Notes: generated from the sequence alone by a model not told the origin. A stretch of 64,000 bases of DNA from Bog-756 sp963727955 (GCA_963727955.1 CAVSII010000011.1:1-64000), one strand, 5' to 3'. Shown: positions 8,561-18,168, counted from the stretch's first letter. Translations and numbers: made by a program.

Positions 8561-11500
8561 TCACAGGGAGAGCCCCGTCGTCTTGGTCGGGCGCGGTGGC
8601 ACCAGCGTCAGCGTCCGCTCCTCCACCAGGGCACCGCCGTCCCAGCGCATGGGCAAGGAGCTGACCCCCTCGGCCGGCGGCCGCCGCAACAGGTCGTAGA
8701 TCATCACTCCCGGTACCTGCTCGTAGGCCCCCCACAGCTCGTGCCCGGTCATGATCACGTCAAGGTCGAACCGGACCAGCAGGCCCATGAGGTCGGCCCG
8801 CATGCCTTCGTCGATGCCGGCGAACGCTTCGTCCAGAGCGATCAGACGCGGCGCTCCGTCTCCGGCCGCGTTGTAGTGGGCGGCCGCAGCGGCGAACAGG
8901 GGGAGGTGCAGGGAGACCGACTGCTCGCCTCCGGAGAGGCTGCGGAACACCGACCGGGTCAGCTGCCTGCTCCCCCCGGTCGGTAGCACCAGGAACGGCA
9001 CGAAGGAGTGCCAGGCCCGGTAGTCGAACACCCTGCTCAGCACCGCTTCGTAGCCCGCTCCCGGGTTGGCCGCCCGCTCCTCGGCGATGGCGCCAGCGAA
9101 GAACCTGCGCAGGCGCTCGCGCTCGTCGGGGCCCAGCAGCTCGGGCGTCTTCCTGAGCAGTTCCATGGCGTCCTGCTGAGCCGTCGAGGTCTGATCGAGC
9201 TGCCATCGGAGCCGGACCCGGAGCCCACTGGCCGTGGGTGTGTCGCGCAGGCATGCGTTGATGTCCTCCACCAGCTCGTGCCGCGTTGTTGAGCAGATCC
9301 CGGAGCGCCTCCGACACCCGGGTGAGCAGGTGGCGTTCGAAGATCTCCTGGTCGCGCTCGTCGAGGAGCTCCTCGTGCTGGGCCACCTGTGCGGCCAGCT
9401 CGCGGGCCAGCTGGAGTACCGAGATCGTCCCTGTCTCCGAGGTCACCTGCACGATCCCCACCCCATCGTCGTGGATCTGGGCGGGCTCGAACCCGTTCTG
9501 GAGGCCGTCCATGAGGACCCGGTAGGCAATGTCCAGCCGGTTGGTGGCGGCCCGGACCGACTCGGGTCCCGCCTCCACGTTGGCGGTGGCCTGGACCACG
9601 AACCGGCACAGCTCGACCAGATCACCCGACGGTGCGGTCGCCGCCCCCTCTCCGTCCACGTCAGCATCGCCGCCCCTCCGGTCGTCCCCGTCTCCCTCCG
9701 AGACGGCGTCCCACACTTCGGCCCGGGTCAGCACGGCGGCGCTCGACCGCTGTACCTCGACGCTCCGGTCCGCCCGCTCCACCGCATCGTTGGCCGAGAC
9801 GGCCAGGGACCTGGCCGATCCGACTCCCTCGCTCCGGGCGATGGTGGCCTCGGTCATCGTTTCCACTTCACCCTTCCGAGTGACCAGCTCGTCCTCGAGC
9901 TCCTGGCGCCGTCGCAGGGGTGCCTCGGCGTCAGGGCCCAGTTGGCGGCGCATCTCGGTGACCCGCGCCGCCAGCCCATCGGCCCGTTCCTCGGCCGCCC
10001 GGTGCTCGTGCTGGCGTCGGTCCAGAGCCTCCTGGCATCGGTGCATCCGACCGGTCACCTCGTCGGCCTGCCGGACCAGATGGGCGGCCCGGTCGACCAG
10101 CCGCAGCAGCCCCCCCACCAGCTCCTCGTAGCCGCGGACCGCCGAGGTGGCGCCCTCGAGCCCGTCGGCGTCGGTGGGCAGGCCGAGCCGAGCCGCCTCC
10201 GTCCGCACCACCTCCGCGGCCTGAGCGGCCTCCGTGCGGCGTTCGACGGCCGCGCTCCGGTCACGCTCGGCAATGACCTTTCGCTCGGAGGCCACGGTCG
10301 CGGCACGGTCCCGGTCCGCTCTGGCCGCAACGACCGCATCGGAACTCGGCAGCGACGCTTCGGCCGTATCGAGCTCGGCGAGCCGGCCCTCGACGCTGCG
10401 ACGCTCCTCGTCCAGGGCTACGAGTACCGAGTCGACGCCGGCCACCATGGCATCGAGTGCAGCCAGCCGATGCTTCCTGCGGGTCTCCCGGGCCGTCGAC
10501 CCGATGAACTCCGCGGTGCCCTTGGCGTACCGGCCGCTCAGTGGCCCGAGCGAGAACCGACCGTCGGGGAGGATGCCTATACCTGTGTCGGACAGGGGGA
10601 TGGACCGGAGCACGGCGGTGACGACCTCGAAGTCCAGGCCCGAACCCGGGGCCGGGTCGGCGATGAGCACGTCGTGGAGGGACGGGCCGTCCGTGGCCGG
10701 GCCGGCAACCAGCCAGGCATCGAGTTCGGTGCTGCCAGGAGGGGGCCCGGATCCCAACTGGTCCCTCGACACCCAGGCGTCGAGCAGGCCCGCAGCGTGA
10801 AGTGCGGCCTCGATGCCCGAGCGGTCATGCTCGGTTACTCCCTCCCGGAAGTCGCAGCAGGCAAAGAGCGGCGCCCCGGACCGGCCGGCGCGGTCGGCCG
10901 GTCGGACGGCGAGCCTGTCGGGAGCGGGAAGGGGATCGTCGGCGACCCGGTTCCGCTCCTCCACCAACGTTCGGCGTTCGTCGGCCGTCGTCTCACGGCG
11001 ATCACCGATTCGAGCCAGGGCGACACCGAGCTCCTGCCGTTTGGGTCCCAACAGCCCGGTCAACGCCTCGGACAGCGTGGCGTTCGCCTCACCGCCACCG
11101 CTACCGGCGACGTCGATGAGGAGCTGCCCTTCAGCGAAGGTCAGCGCACCGATCGACCCGTTCCACACCCGGATCGCATCGACCAGGGTGGCCACCGCGT
11201 CACTGAGCACCCCCTCCGCAGAGTCCCGCAGCGAGGCGGCATCCTCGGCCGCTCCGCCGGAGGCACCGGCGCGCTCCTCGGCATCGGTCGCCCTCTGGGC
11301 TGCGGACCGGGAGGACTCGATGACCCGGCGGACCTGGCTGATCTCGTCCAGACGAAAGGTCGCCGGCGACCGGAGGGAGATGTCCAGACCAGCTACGAAG
11401 AGCTCTTCCCGCCGTGCCGACCACGACACCCCTGCCGAGTCGGCCGCCCGAGCCGTGTCGGCGAATTGCCGGTCGACCTCGGCCTCGACGGCGCGCAGCT

Positions 11501-12656
11501 CCCCCGCCACGCGCTCAACCTCGTTGGCCACTCCGTCCCGTAGCCGGACCGCTTCGTCTGCCAGGCCGGCGGCCCCGTCCGCCTGCTTCCGGGCATCGGA
11601 GGCCTGGTCGGCCAGCGTGATCAGCGCCGCCGCGTCCCGGAAGGCCGGTGATTCGAGAACGGCGCGCAAACGCTCCTCGGCCCGGCTCAACTGTCGGCCG
11701 GACTCGTCCCGGGCCCGCTCGATCTCCTCCAGGTCGGTCATCGCCTGGGCCAGGGCCCGCTCCGAGTCGGCCAGCTGGGAGCGCGCCCGTCGGCTGGCCC
11801 GCACGGCCTCGAGCAGACCGTCGGCTCGGGTACGGGCCACGATGCGGAGGTAGGACCGGTAGAGCGGGCAGAAGTCGTCGACAGCTCGTTCGGCGCGGCG
11901 GAGCCGCAAGAGGTCGTTCTTCACTGCTTCGAGGTCCTCGAAGCTGGCCGCCACCTCGGCCACCAGGGTGTCGGGGACCGGAGGGAGGCCCTGGGTGAGC
12001 ACGGCCGAGAGTTCCTCGGGGTGGAGCTTGCCGGCCAGGTGGGGCCGGCGCAGGACCAGTAGGAGGTCGACCAGGTGGCGGTAGCGTGCGGGTCCGATCC
12101 CGAACAGCGCTCGGTCCACGGCGTCCCGGTAGGACTCGGCGGTGTCGTGGACGGCGTCGCTCCCGAGTGCTTCGACCAGCTGGGCCCTGGTCATAGGAGT
12201 GCCCTCCGGCACCAGATCGAGGTCCTCTCCTGGCCGCCGGTCAGTAACGAAGAACCAGGCCTCGGCGTCCCGTTGGACCGAGGCACGGGCGCCGCAGCCG
12301 ATGATGAGGTACCGGTCGCCCCGCGACAGCTCCATCCAGACGTACCCGGTCCGCTGGTCACGCCGGAAGCGGGCACCTGTTCCCTCCTCCTTCTGTTCGG
12401 AGAGCAGGAGGGTCTTCATCGACCGACCGCCCCCGAATGGGTCCATTCGGCCCGAGCTCATGATGGCATCGAAGACGAAGGGCACCAGCAGGGCCAGCGC
12501 GTTGGACTTCCCCGACCCGTTCGGACCCCGAAGGATCAGCCGCCCGTCGACGAAGTGGAACTCCTGGTCGTCGTACTCCCAGATGTTGCGGATCCCCACC
12601 CGGGTGGGTCGCCACCGCTCCACACCGCGGTCCCCGGAACCGGTGACGTCACCCAT
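8561..12656 (-). CDS. jetC: Wadjet JetC, SMC/SbcC-like ATPase (TIGR02680-like), interrupted by a frameshift
   Basis: About 1365 aa if read through. The N-terminal ATPase half contains 'IWEYDDQEFHFVDGRLILRG' and Walker A 'GPNGSGKSNALAL'. A long coiled coil with a central hinge follows. The C-terminal half has the ABC signature 'SLSGGEQSVSLHLPLF' and Walker B 'APRLIALDEAFAGID'. The gene is split between two frames: the first runs to 'LRDLLNN' and then degenerates, while the correct continuation 'RHELVEDINACLRD...' is in the next frame. The switch lies at about 9280-9292 and equals one surplus base (4096 bp in total, not a multiple of three). This is either a real mutation or a sequence error. 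ATG 12656 overlaps the end of jetB by 8 bp. Confidence 0.85.
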
Positions 12657-13911
12657 GGTCGGCTCCGGACGTCCCGGCAACCCCGAAGAGGGTCGGCACC
12701 GGGTCGGGCAGCCGCACCTCCGCCCGGTAGCGGGCCATGGCGGGCCGGACGATGAGGTCATCGCCGTCCGTTCGGACCAGGTCCAGACGGCCCAGCAGTC
12801 CGAGGGCGTCGCGGCGGAGCCGTGGGTGGTCGTCCCGGTAGTCGGCGGTGAACCGGTCCCCGAACGCCTCGACCACCCGTTCCCACGCCCCCTCACCGGC
12901 GGTGGCCCCGATACGCCGCCCGGGCTCCGGGGTGTCCGAGATCGTCTCGCCACCCGACTCGGCGAGTCGCAAGGCGTCCTCCACGAGCTCACCGCCGAAG
13001 AGGAGGGCGGCGTGGGCCACGGCCCCGCTGCCGGGGAAGGTGATGGCCGAGGGGGCCTCGATCAGGGCCATGCCCTCGGATCGGATCTCCAGCCACCGCC
13101 CTGTCAGCCGCTCGATCTCGTCGCGCAGGCGCCCCCGCCGGTGCCGGGCGAACGCTTGCTCCTCCTCACCGAGCTCGTCAAAGTAGACGGTGGGCTGCAG
13201 CAGGAGGCGCCGTATGACCTGGTGGCGCACTCTGGCCGCTGCCCCGTCGGGCGTGGCCGGGTACGACTCGACCAGGAAGTCCTCGGGGGTGTCGACGCCG
13301 GCCAGCACCGTCGGAGGTGACACCAGCAGGTGGCCGGCGGCGTCGGAGTCGACGTCGTAGAGGGCGTCGCCCCCGTGCTCCTGCGATGTGGTGAGGAAGG
13401 CGTCGGTCGCCCCGTCGACCACGGTCAGGACCCCGAGCTGCTCGAGGGCGCCAACGGCGTCGACGAACGCCCGACGCTGCTCGAATACCGTGAGGTCCAC
13501 GGGAAGCGTGTCGTCACCAGCCCGGATCCTCGTCACCTCGTCGGCCATTGCCGAGATGGTGGTCTGAATCCCGACGGACTCCAGCGCAGACAGAACGAGG
13601 CACCAGTAGGCGTAGGCCCAGGGGGAGAAGGGTCGGCCGGTACGCGACAGCGCCGGTCTCGCTGCGCTCGCTTCGGCCGGCCGTCGGAGCAGCCGTGCGC
13701 ACCGGGCCCCGAGGTCGAGCCGCCAGCGGCACATCCGCCAGAACTCGTTACGCAGCGGCTCCTCGAACCGGCGGATCAGCGCCAGTGCTCCGGGATCCGG
13801 CCAAGCCTCTGTCACCAGGGGATGGGCCAGCAGGGTCCGGGCCGCCTGCTGGAAGTCCTCCCGCTCGGTGACGTCCAGTTGTGCGGCTACCCGGGCCGTC
13901 CCCACCGTCAT
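12649..13911 (-). CDS. jetB: Wadjet JetB, kleisin-associated subunit (DUF2398/TIGR02678-like)
   Basis: A 420-aa member of the DUF2398 (TIGR02678) family, in Wadjet the small winged-helix (KITE-like) partner of the SMC-kleisin complex. Recognisable stretches include 'EEPLRNEFWRMCRWRLDLGARCARLLR', 'RPFSPWAYAYWCLVLSALE', 'FVDAVGALEQLGVLTVVDG', 'VRHQVIRRLLLQPTVYFDEL' and 'RLRDEIERLTGRWLEIRSEG'. It sits between jetA (4-bp ATGA overlap) and jetC (8-bp overlap), the fixed order in this system. The frame is intact and the length is normal. Confidence 0.87.
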   Translation of the reverse strand: MTVGTARVAAQLDVTEREDFQQAARTLLAHPLVTEAWPDPGALALIRRFEEPLRNEFWRMCRWRLDLGARCARLLRRPAEASAARPALSRTGRPFSPWAYAYWCLVLSALESVGIQTTISAMADEVTRIRAGDDTLPVDLTVFEQRRAFVDAVGALEQLGVLTVVDGATDAFLTTSQEHGGDALYDVDSDAAGHLLVSPPTVLAGVDTPEDFLVESYPATPDGAAARVRHQVIRRLLLQPTVYFDELGEEEQAFARHRRGRLRDEIERLTGRWLEIRSEGMALIEAPSAITFPGSGAVAHAALLFGGELVEDALRLAESGGETISDTPEPGRRIGATAGEGAWERVVEAFGDRFTADYRDDHPRLRRDALGLLGRLDLVRTDGDDLIVRPAMARYRAEVRLPDPVPTLFGVAGTSGADHG

Positions 13912-15524
13912 GCCCGCTGTACCTCGAGCGCGAGCCCGTCCAGGGTGAGGGCGCCCCCCGGCCCGTGCACGTGGGTGGTCACATCCGCCGTGGCCAGAGA
14001 CAGGCGGACCCCCTCCGCCTCGACCTCGACGGCGAACTCACCGGCCAGTGGTCGGCGGTGCAGCCCCCGGTCCAGCAGCTCGAGGAGGAGGGCGAACTCG
14101 CCCCGGGGCAGGCGACGGTCCTCCACCGGGCGGGCCCCGAGACCCGAGGCCGCCTCGGCCCGGGCGGCCCGGTACCGGCCGTGCTCGTCGGCGAGTCCTT
14201 CCTTGACTCCGGAGAAGTCGTCCGCCGGCCGGGGCGGAGGGGGTGCTGCTCGCTTGCCGTAACGGCGCAGGGTGACCGGCACCTCGACCGGGTCGGCCTC
14301 CCACCAACTCGCGCCACCGGACTCGGCGTCGGGGTCGATCATGGCGGCGGCCAGATGGATGGGCTGGGCCAGGCCGAAGGAAGCGTCGAACAGCCGGTGG
14401 GCCTCGTCGGCGTCACTCCGCAGGAACCACCGGGCCAGGTGGCGGAGCTCTGACGCCCGCGTGATGGGACGGGTGGCGCTCTCGGTCAGGCGCCGTAGGA
14501 GGGCCATAAGATCGCGAATAGCTGACGTCGTGGCTCCCGAAAGCTCTTCCACCCCGGACGGGCGTCCGAGGCCGGGCCGGAACCAGGCCACCAGGCCCTC
14601 CCACCGGTCGTTCCAGCGGGCCGCCAGGTCGACGTCGACGAACAGTCCGGCCGAGTCGTCCCCTTCGGTCGCCAGTTGCACGACGCGGTCCACTCCCCGC
14701 CGCTCCACATCGCTGATCCGGGCGGCGATGGTCAACCGGTGGCGGATCACCTCGTCGAGGAACTGCTGAAGGTAGTCGATGAGGAGGTGTTTGTAGGCCA
14801 GGAACCGCTCCGGGGCGACCTCGTGCTCCCGCCGGAGCTCTCCCATGGTGGCGTGGAAGTCCCGGGCGTTGGCCGCCAGGTCGCGCAGAGAGCCGTCGAG
14901 GTCGCGTAGCCGGAGGTAGGTGGCGGTGGCGTCACCTTCGTCGACTGCCGCGGCCAGGTCCTCAAGGTTCTCCCGGATGTCCCGGAATAGGGCGCGCTGC
15001 AGCGAGCCGGACTGCTCGGCGGCGCCCAGGACGCGGACGACGGCGTCGTGGGCGGCCTGTCCCGCCGGGGTCAGGTGCCACAGCTCACGCCGCCGCCGGA
15101 ACTCCTCCAGCCGGGCCACCCGGTTGGTGTCCTGGGTCCAGGTGACCGCTCCCCAGTCTTCGAGCTGGACCAACTGTTGGGCCAGGTGGGAAACGTCGTG
15201 TCCCGCCTCCGACAGCTCAGCGGCGAGCTGCTCGGTCCGCACCTCCACCTGGTAGCGCTCCTTGGCCGCCACCAGCACGGAGAGGATGGCGGCGTAGATC
15301 GGGGCAGAGGGCTCGACGGCCGCTCGCAGGACCTGGAGCTGGTCCAGCTCGTCGGCATCGAGGAGGCGTTCGTGCAGGTGAGGTCGGCCAATGCCGCCGT
15401 GCGCCGGCACGCCGGCCACCGGGGTCTCTGTGGTCTCGGTCGGCGGGAGGCCGTTCCCATTCATGTCTCGGATCGATCCGGTTTCAACGCCGAGCCGTTC
15501 GGGTGGGTCGAGCGCGTTGGTCAT
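13908..15524 (-). CDS. jetA: Wadjet JetA, kleisin-like subunit (DUF2397/TIGR02677-like)
   Basis: First gene of the Wadjet operon, the kleisin-like bridge of the SMC complex. Characteristic DUF2397 segments: 'YAAILSVLVAAKERYQVEVRTEQL', 'LVQLEDWGAVTWTQDTNRVARLEEFRRRRELW', 'LTPAGQAAHDAV', 'DFHATMGELRREHEV' and 'FLAYKHLLIDYLQQFLDEVI'. The frame opens at 15587. ATG 15524 or ATG 15464 are the reasonable starts because the first 20-60 residues are not conserved; 15524 is used here. An AbiEi-like relic lies just upstream in opposite orientation, so the jet promoter must lie in or next to that relic. Confidence 0.86.
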   Translation of the reverse strand: MTNALDPPERLGVETGSIRDMNGNGLPPTETTETPVAGVPAHGGIGRPHLHERLLDADELDQLQVLRAAVEPSAPIYAAILSVLVAAKERYQVEVRTEQLAAELSEAGHDVSHLAQQLVQLEDWGAVTWTQDTNRVARLEEFRRRRELWHLTPAGQAAHDAVVRVLGAAEQSGSLQRALFRDIRENLEDLAAAVDEGDATATYLRLRDLDGSLRDLAANARDFHATMGELRREHEVAPERFLAYKHLLIDYLQQFLDEVIRHRLTIAARISDVERRGVDRVVQLATEGDDSAGLFVDVDLAARWNDRWEGLVAWFRPGLGRPSGVEELSGATTSAIRDLMALLRRLTESATRPITRASELRHLARWFLRSDADEAHRLFDASFGLAQPIHLAAAMIDPDAESGGASWWEADPVEVPVTLRRYGKRAAPPPPRPADDFSGVKEGLADEHGRYRAARAEAASGLGARPVEDRRLPRGEFALLLELLDRGLHRRPLAGEFAVEVEAEGVRLSLATADVTTHVHGPGGALTLDGLALEVQRA

Positions 15525-15642
15525 CGTGGACAGCGTATGCAGCGCTTGTCCCTGCGACGAACACAACGTGCCTGGTTGCCCGGCCACATCGCCGCTGTGG
15601 GAGTCGGGAGGGGCAGAAGTCCGAGATGGGTCTCATGGTATT

Positions 15643-15669
15643 TTCGTTCGTGCCCGCACGAATAACGAA
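15643..15669. promoter_or_regulatory. Operator-like inverted repeat of the AbiEi relic
   Basis: TTCGTTCGTG-CCCG-CACGAATAACGAA, an imperfect inverted repeat. The right arm matches the operator region of the intact AbiEi-like gene (CACGAATAGCGAA at 5497-5509) with one difference. It occupies the same place relative to the GTG start (15650). It is also about 120-180 bp upstream of the possible jetA starts and could influence the Wadjet operon. Confidence 0.5.
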
Positions 15670-15858
15670 TAGTCCTCGGCTGGGCGGGCGGCGGTGTGCC
15701 CGTCCCGCTACGGGTGGTCGGTACCGGCTCAGCTCCCGGACCACGACTTCCCGGTGGCCAATCATGTCGTCGTCGCGCTGGACCTGGCCCAGGATCGCGG
15801 TCGGGGCCGGGAGATCCTCGAAGGATGGAATCCGGAAGGCCACGTTCGTGTCTGGTGA
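15650..15858 (+). pseudogene. Internally deleted relic of the AbiEi-like gene
   Basis: The first dozen codons from GTG 15650 read 'VPARITNSP', matching 'VPRIANAP' at the start of the intact gene at 5489. Immediately after, in another frame (from GTG 15694), comes the complete C-terminus: 'VCPSRYGWSVPAQLPD...', 'VVVALDLAQDRGRGREILEG' and 'WNPEGHVRVW', ending in TGA 15856-15858. This matches 'VCPSRYGFTL...VALDLAQDRARGREILEGWNPQETVRVW' of the intact protein. About 240 internal codons are missing and the ends are joined out of frame. Only the operator, start region and last 54 codons remain. No nucleotidyltransferase partner follows it on the same strand. Confidence 0.8.
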
Positions 15859-15892
15859 GATCCTCCTTCTCGATGGGCCGGGTGGGCCGGCG

Positions 15893-16709
15893 TCAGTGAG
15901 CCTCGGCGACCCTGGCCAAGAGATCCTCCACCAAGGCGCTGAGCGATCCGGCGATCGTCTCTTCAGGCTCGCTGCCGCCTGCTGCTCGGACCGCCATCAG
16001 CACACCCTCGGCTGAGGGTGACCCGAAGAGGCCGGGAAGCTGTGCGATGGCCTCATGGGTCACGCTGGCCGACACCTCGGTATCGCTGAGGAGCGCCAGT
16101 CGTGCCGCAAGCTGATCGGTGTCGACCGCCCGGAGCAGCCGGAGCACATCGAGGGCATCCTTGTCGCGAACCCGATCCTGGGCGCCGACCCGCTCGGAGA
16201 TCTTGTGGACCTTGGCCACCAGAAGAGCACCCGGACCGGCCACCCAGATCTCCGTCTCTCGGCTGTCCGCTGAGTCGAGGGCAGAAATGATGGCCCCGGT
16301 CCCTGTCCACGGCGGCACCTTCGAGACCCTTCGCTCGTCGTGCTGCCCGATTGCCATGCGTGCCCAGCCTGGCTCCTCGAGAACCCGGACCAGAGAGCGC
16401 TTCAGGAACCATGAGGTCGATGTAGATCCCGCTCGGGCTCAGCCAACCACCGGGATGTTCTCGGGGAGTGAATCCGTGGCCGGCCAGCAGGTCGCCGAGG
16501 AGTGGGCTGTCGGCCAACTCACCGGGAGTGATGCTCAAATCGGCATCCGTCGTGTACTCGGGTCCTCCAACGTCGGCATCGCCAGTGTGGACATAGACCG
16601 CCTGTGCTCCGACCAGCACCACCGCGTCCAGATGAGGCGTCAGTGCATCAAGAGCGTCGAGCAGTGCTGAGCGTGCCCGTACATAGAGGGGATCAGGTTC
16701 GCCAGGCAG
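15893..16709 (-). pseudogene. AbiEii-like nucleotidyltransferase, frameshifted and without a clear start
   Basis: Second nucleotidyltransferase of the island. The first frame reads 'LPGEPDPLYVRARSALLD', 'VVLVGAQAVYVHTGDADV', 'YTTDADLSITPGEL' (DxD metal site) and 'SPSGIYIDLMVPEALSGPG'. The second frame continues 'GAIISALDSADSRETEIWVA', 'GPGALLVAKVHKISERVG' and 'RVRDKDALDVLRLLRAV'. The change of frame is near 16290-16310 at a GGGG run and is again equivalent to one surplus base. The conserved N-terminus extends upstream to about 16709, but no ATG, GTG or TTG precedes it; the first ordinary start (GTG 16622) would remove about 29 conserved residues. Probably inactive unless the sequence has an error. 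Confidence 0.75.
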
Positions 16710-17826
16710 CTTCGTTCCCCTTCATCCAGAGCAGTAGTTCTTCACCTTCGGACGGCTCCCGGCCCGGCCCGGTCAAGAGGTCAACTGCCACCTGGCTGGG
16801 GGACGCGGTCACCAGGTCCTCCCGAACCGATGTTCGCTCGAACACCACGGGGTCGTAGGGTTCGATCAGGAGCACATTGCCACCTTCGTCCACAGGCCTG
16901 AGTCCAAGGCGGTCGGCGATCTCCCTGGGGTTCTCGACGTAGAGCACCGCCGTGCGTGTGGGAGAAATGGGGGCGAATCCCTGAGCCGCCAACGACGAGG
17001 TGACCGCATACGGCCAGTCTGCCTTCTTCAGTTTGGCCGTCACCGCCGAAAGGCCCCGGGGTTCGAGATAGGCGCTGGCCGTGTTGGACCGCCTCAGCTC
17101 GTAGTCGCGGCTCCATCGTCGAATGGTTCCCGACCAGTCCAGTTCCTCCACTCCGCCGCGTGCGTTTCTGGTCACGAGAGCGTCCTCCTCGAGGAGGTCG
17201 ATGGTTCGAGACAGGGTCGCCGGAGAGACACCGGCCCGAGACCCGAGATCGCGCACACCGAAAGGCGCACGGAAGTCGACCAGCGCTCTCACCGCACGCC
17301 CAGCGCCTCGACCACGGAGCGAACGGAGTGGCCGGCCCTCAGACCACGGGTTCCTGGTGGCACCCATCACGTTCACGAACAGGCCGGGTCGTTGGGCGGA
17401 GAGCCGGAGGTTCCCGGTGGTGTCGACGTAGTTGACACCCCGTTCGGTCAACCACTCAATGGGCCGTGGGCCCAGGTACGCGGCAGCCACTAGGGGTAGC
17501 GCCGTCCCTTCGGCTACCGCGGGCGTGCGGTTGAGTCGATCGACGGCGACCAGGAGCGTCTGTGCGCTGGGCGACCTCATGACCTTGATGGCAAACGTCG
17601 CCTCCTCTCCGCTGGGAGAAGTGATCGTCAGGCTGCTGTCAGTACCCGAAGATCTGGAACTCGCTTGCCGCGTGGATGTCAACGTCCACTGGTTGGGGAG
17701 CGCGCCCGCGACGGTTTGTTGGGCACCGTTGAGGATCTGGGCAGTCGAGGTAGGGCTCGTGTTCGGCAATGTCCGTAGACTTCCGAGAGGAGGGAAGAGC
17801 TGATCTCTTCCACGCTGTCGTTTCAA
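16693..17826 (-). CDS. AbiEi-like winged-helix antitoxin-type protein, second copy
   Basis: A 377-aa protein, TTG start. Same layout as the 5489 gene: an N-terminal nuclease-like fold ('ALPLVAAAYLGPRPIEWLTE', 'RGVNYVDTTGNLRLSAQRPG', 'LFVNVMGA') followed by a winged helix ('FGVRDLGSRAGVSPATLSRT', 'IDLLEEDALVTRN') and a C-terminal domain with 'AVLYVENPREIADRLGLRPV' and 'NVLLIEPYDPVVFERT'. It overlaps the conserved region of the broken nucleotidyltransferase, its expected partner. Such proteins bind operators at their own promoter; a perfect palindrome lies 5 bp upstream. It remains intact although the partner gene is damaged, as expected if loss of the toxin is tolerated. Confidence 0.65.
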   Translation of the reverse strand: MKRQRGRDQLFPPLGSLRTLPNTSPTSTAQILNGAQQTVAGALPNQWTLTSTRQASSRSSGTDSSLTITSPSGEEATFAIKVMRSPSAQTLLVAVDRLNRTPAVAEGTALPLVAAAYLGPRPIEWLTERGVNYVDTTGNLRLSAQRPGLFVNVMGATRNPWSEGRPLRSLRGRGAGRAVRALVDFRAPFGVRDLGSRAGVSPATLSRTIDLLEEDALVTRNARGGVEELDWSGTIRRWSRDYELRRSNTASAYLEPRGLSAVTAKLKKADWPYAVTSSLAAQGFAPISPTRTAVLYVENPREIADRLGLRPVDEGGNVLLIEPYDPVVFERTSVREDLVTASPSQVAVDLLTGPGREPSEGEELLLWMKGNEAAWRT

Positions 17827-17830
17827 GAAG

Positions 17831-17847
17831 TAGTGTGTTTCACACTA
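17831..17847. promoter_or_regulatory. Perfect palindrome upstream of second AbiEi-like gene
   Basis: TAGTGTG-TTT-CACACTA, 7-bp perfect arms with a 3-bp centre, ending 5 bp before the TTG start. GAAACGAAG and GTGAAACGACG strings follow (17851-17875). Likely the autoregulatory site of the AbiEi-like protein. Its sequence differs from the operator of the first copy. Confidence 0.6.
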
Positions 17848-17978
17848 GAGGAAACGAAGCAGTAAGTGAAACGACGGTTGTCTTTCAACGATGGTCGGCA
17901 TGAGCGGAAATGGCGCCACACAACGGGGAACCAGGTGTTGTCAAAACCTTCTGATTCGGTCGCCTTGTCGGCGAAAAA

Positions 17979-18001
17979 AGCCAACAATTTAGCCAACAAT
18001 T
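17979..18001. repeat. Tandem direct repeat, possible integrase arm sites
   Basis: AGCCAACAATT occurs twice with a 12-bp period (17979-17989 and 17991-18001). A related string, CCAATTGGGACT, lies at about 18081. The repeats sit within 150 bp of the tRNA fragment, where arm-type sites of a tyrosine recombinase are expected. The 17848-18125 interval has no gene. Confidence 0.35.
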
Positions 18002-18125
18002 GGGTCCCAGAGCGTCCCGATGCGTCTCACCCAATTTCACGGTCCGAAGTTCATACCCCATCTGACCTGCATATTTGCGACCAATTGGGACTTGCCGGGC
18101 CCCGGTAAAACGACCCCGAGGCGCG

Positions 18126-18168
18126 CTACGGATCAGAAGGTTGCAGGTTCGAATCCTGCCGAGCGCGC
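18126..18168 (+). other. 3-prime fragment of tRNA-Arg(ACG), probable att site
   Basis: The sequence begins exactly at an anticodon loop CTACGGA (anticodon ACG). It continues with the 3-prime anticodon stem TCAGA, a 5-nt variable loop AGGTT, the full T arm GCAGG-TTCGAAT-CCTGC, and the 3-prime acceptor strand CGAGCGC plus discriminator G. The 5-prime half (acceptor, D arm, TCTGA stem) is absent: the bases before the loop are GGCGCG. A tRNA cut at the anticodon loop is the classical footprint of integration of a tRNA-targeting element, with the intact tRNA at the far end. No CCA is encoded. Confidence 0.75.

Noticed and set aside
8760..9280. Continuation of the first jetC frame past the break
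   Set aside because: Reads as Arg/Gly/Pro-rich sequence without similarity, whereas the other frame carries the ABC signature and Walker B.
9234..11543. Plus-strand frame of 769 codons opposite jetC
   Set aside because: GC-rich shadow of the jetC coiled-coil; no recognisable domain, while jetC motifs are clear.
18126..18168. Complete tRNA gene
   Set aside because: The 5-prime half, including the D arm and the 5-prime anticodon stem, is absent, so only a 3-prime fragment is claimed.
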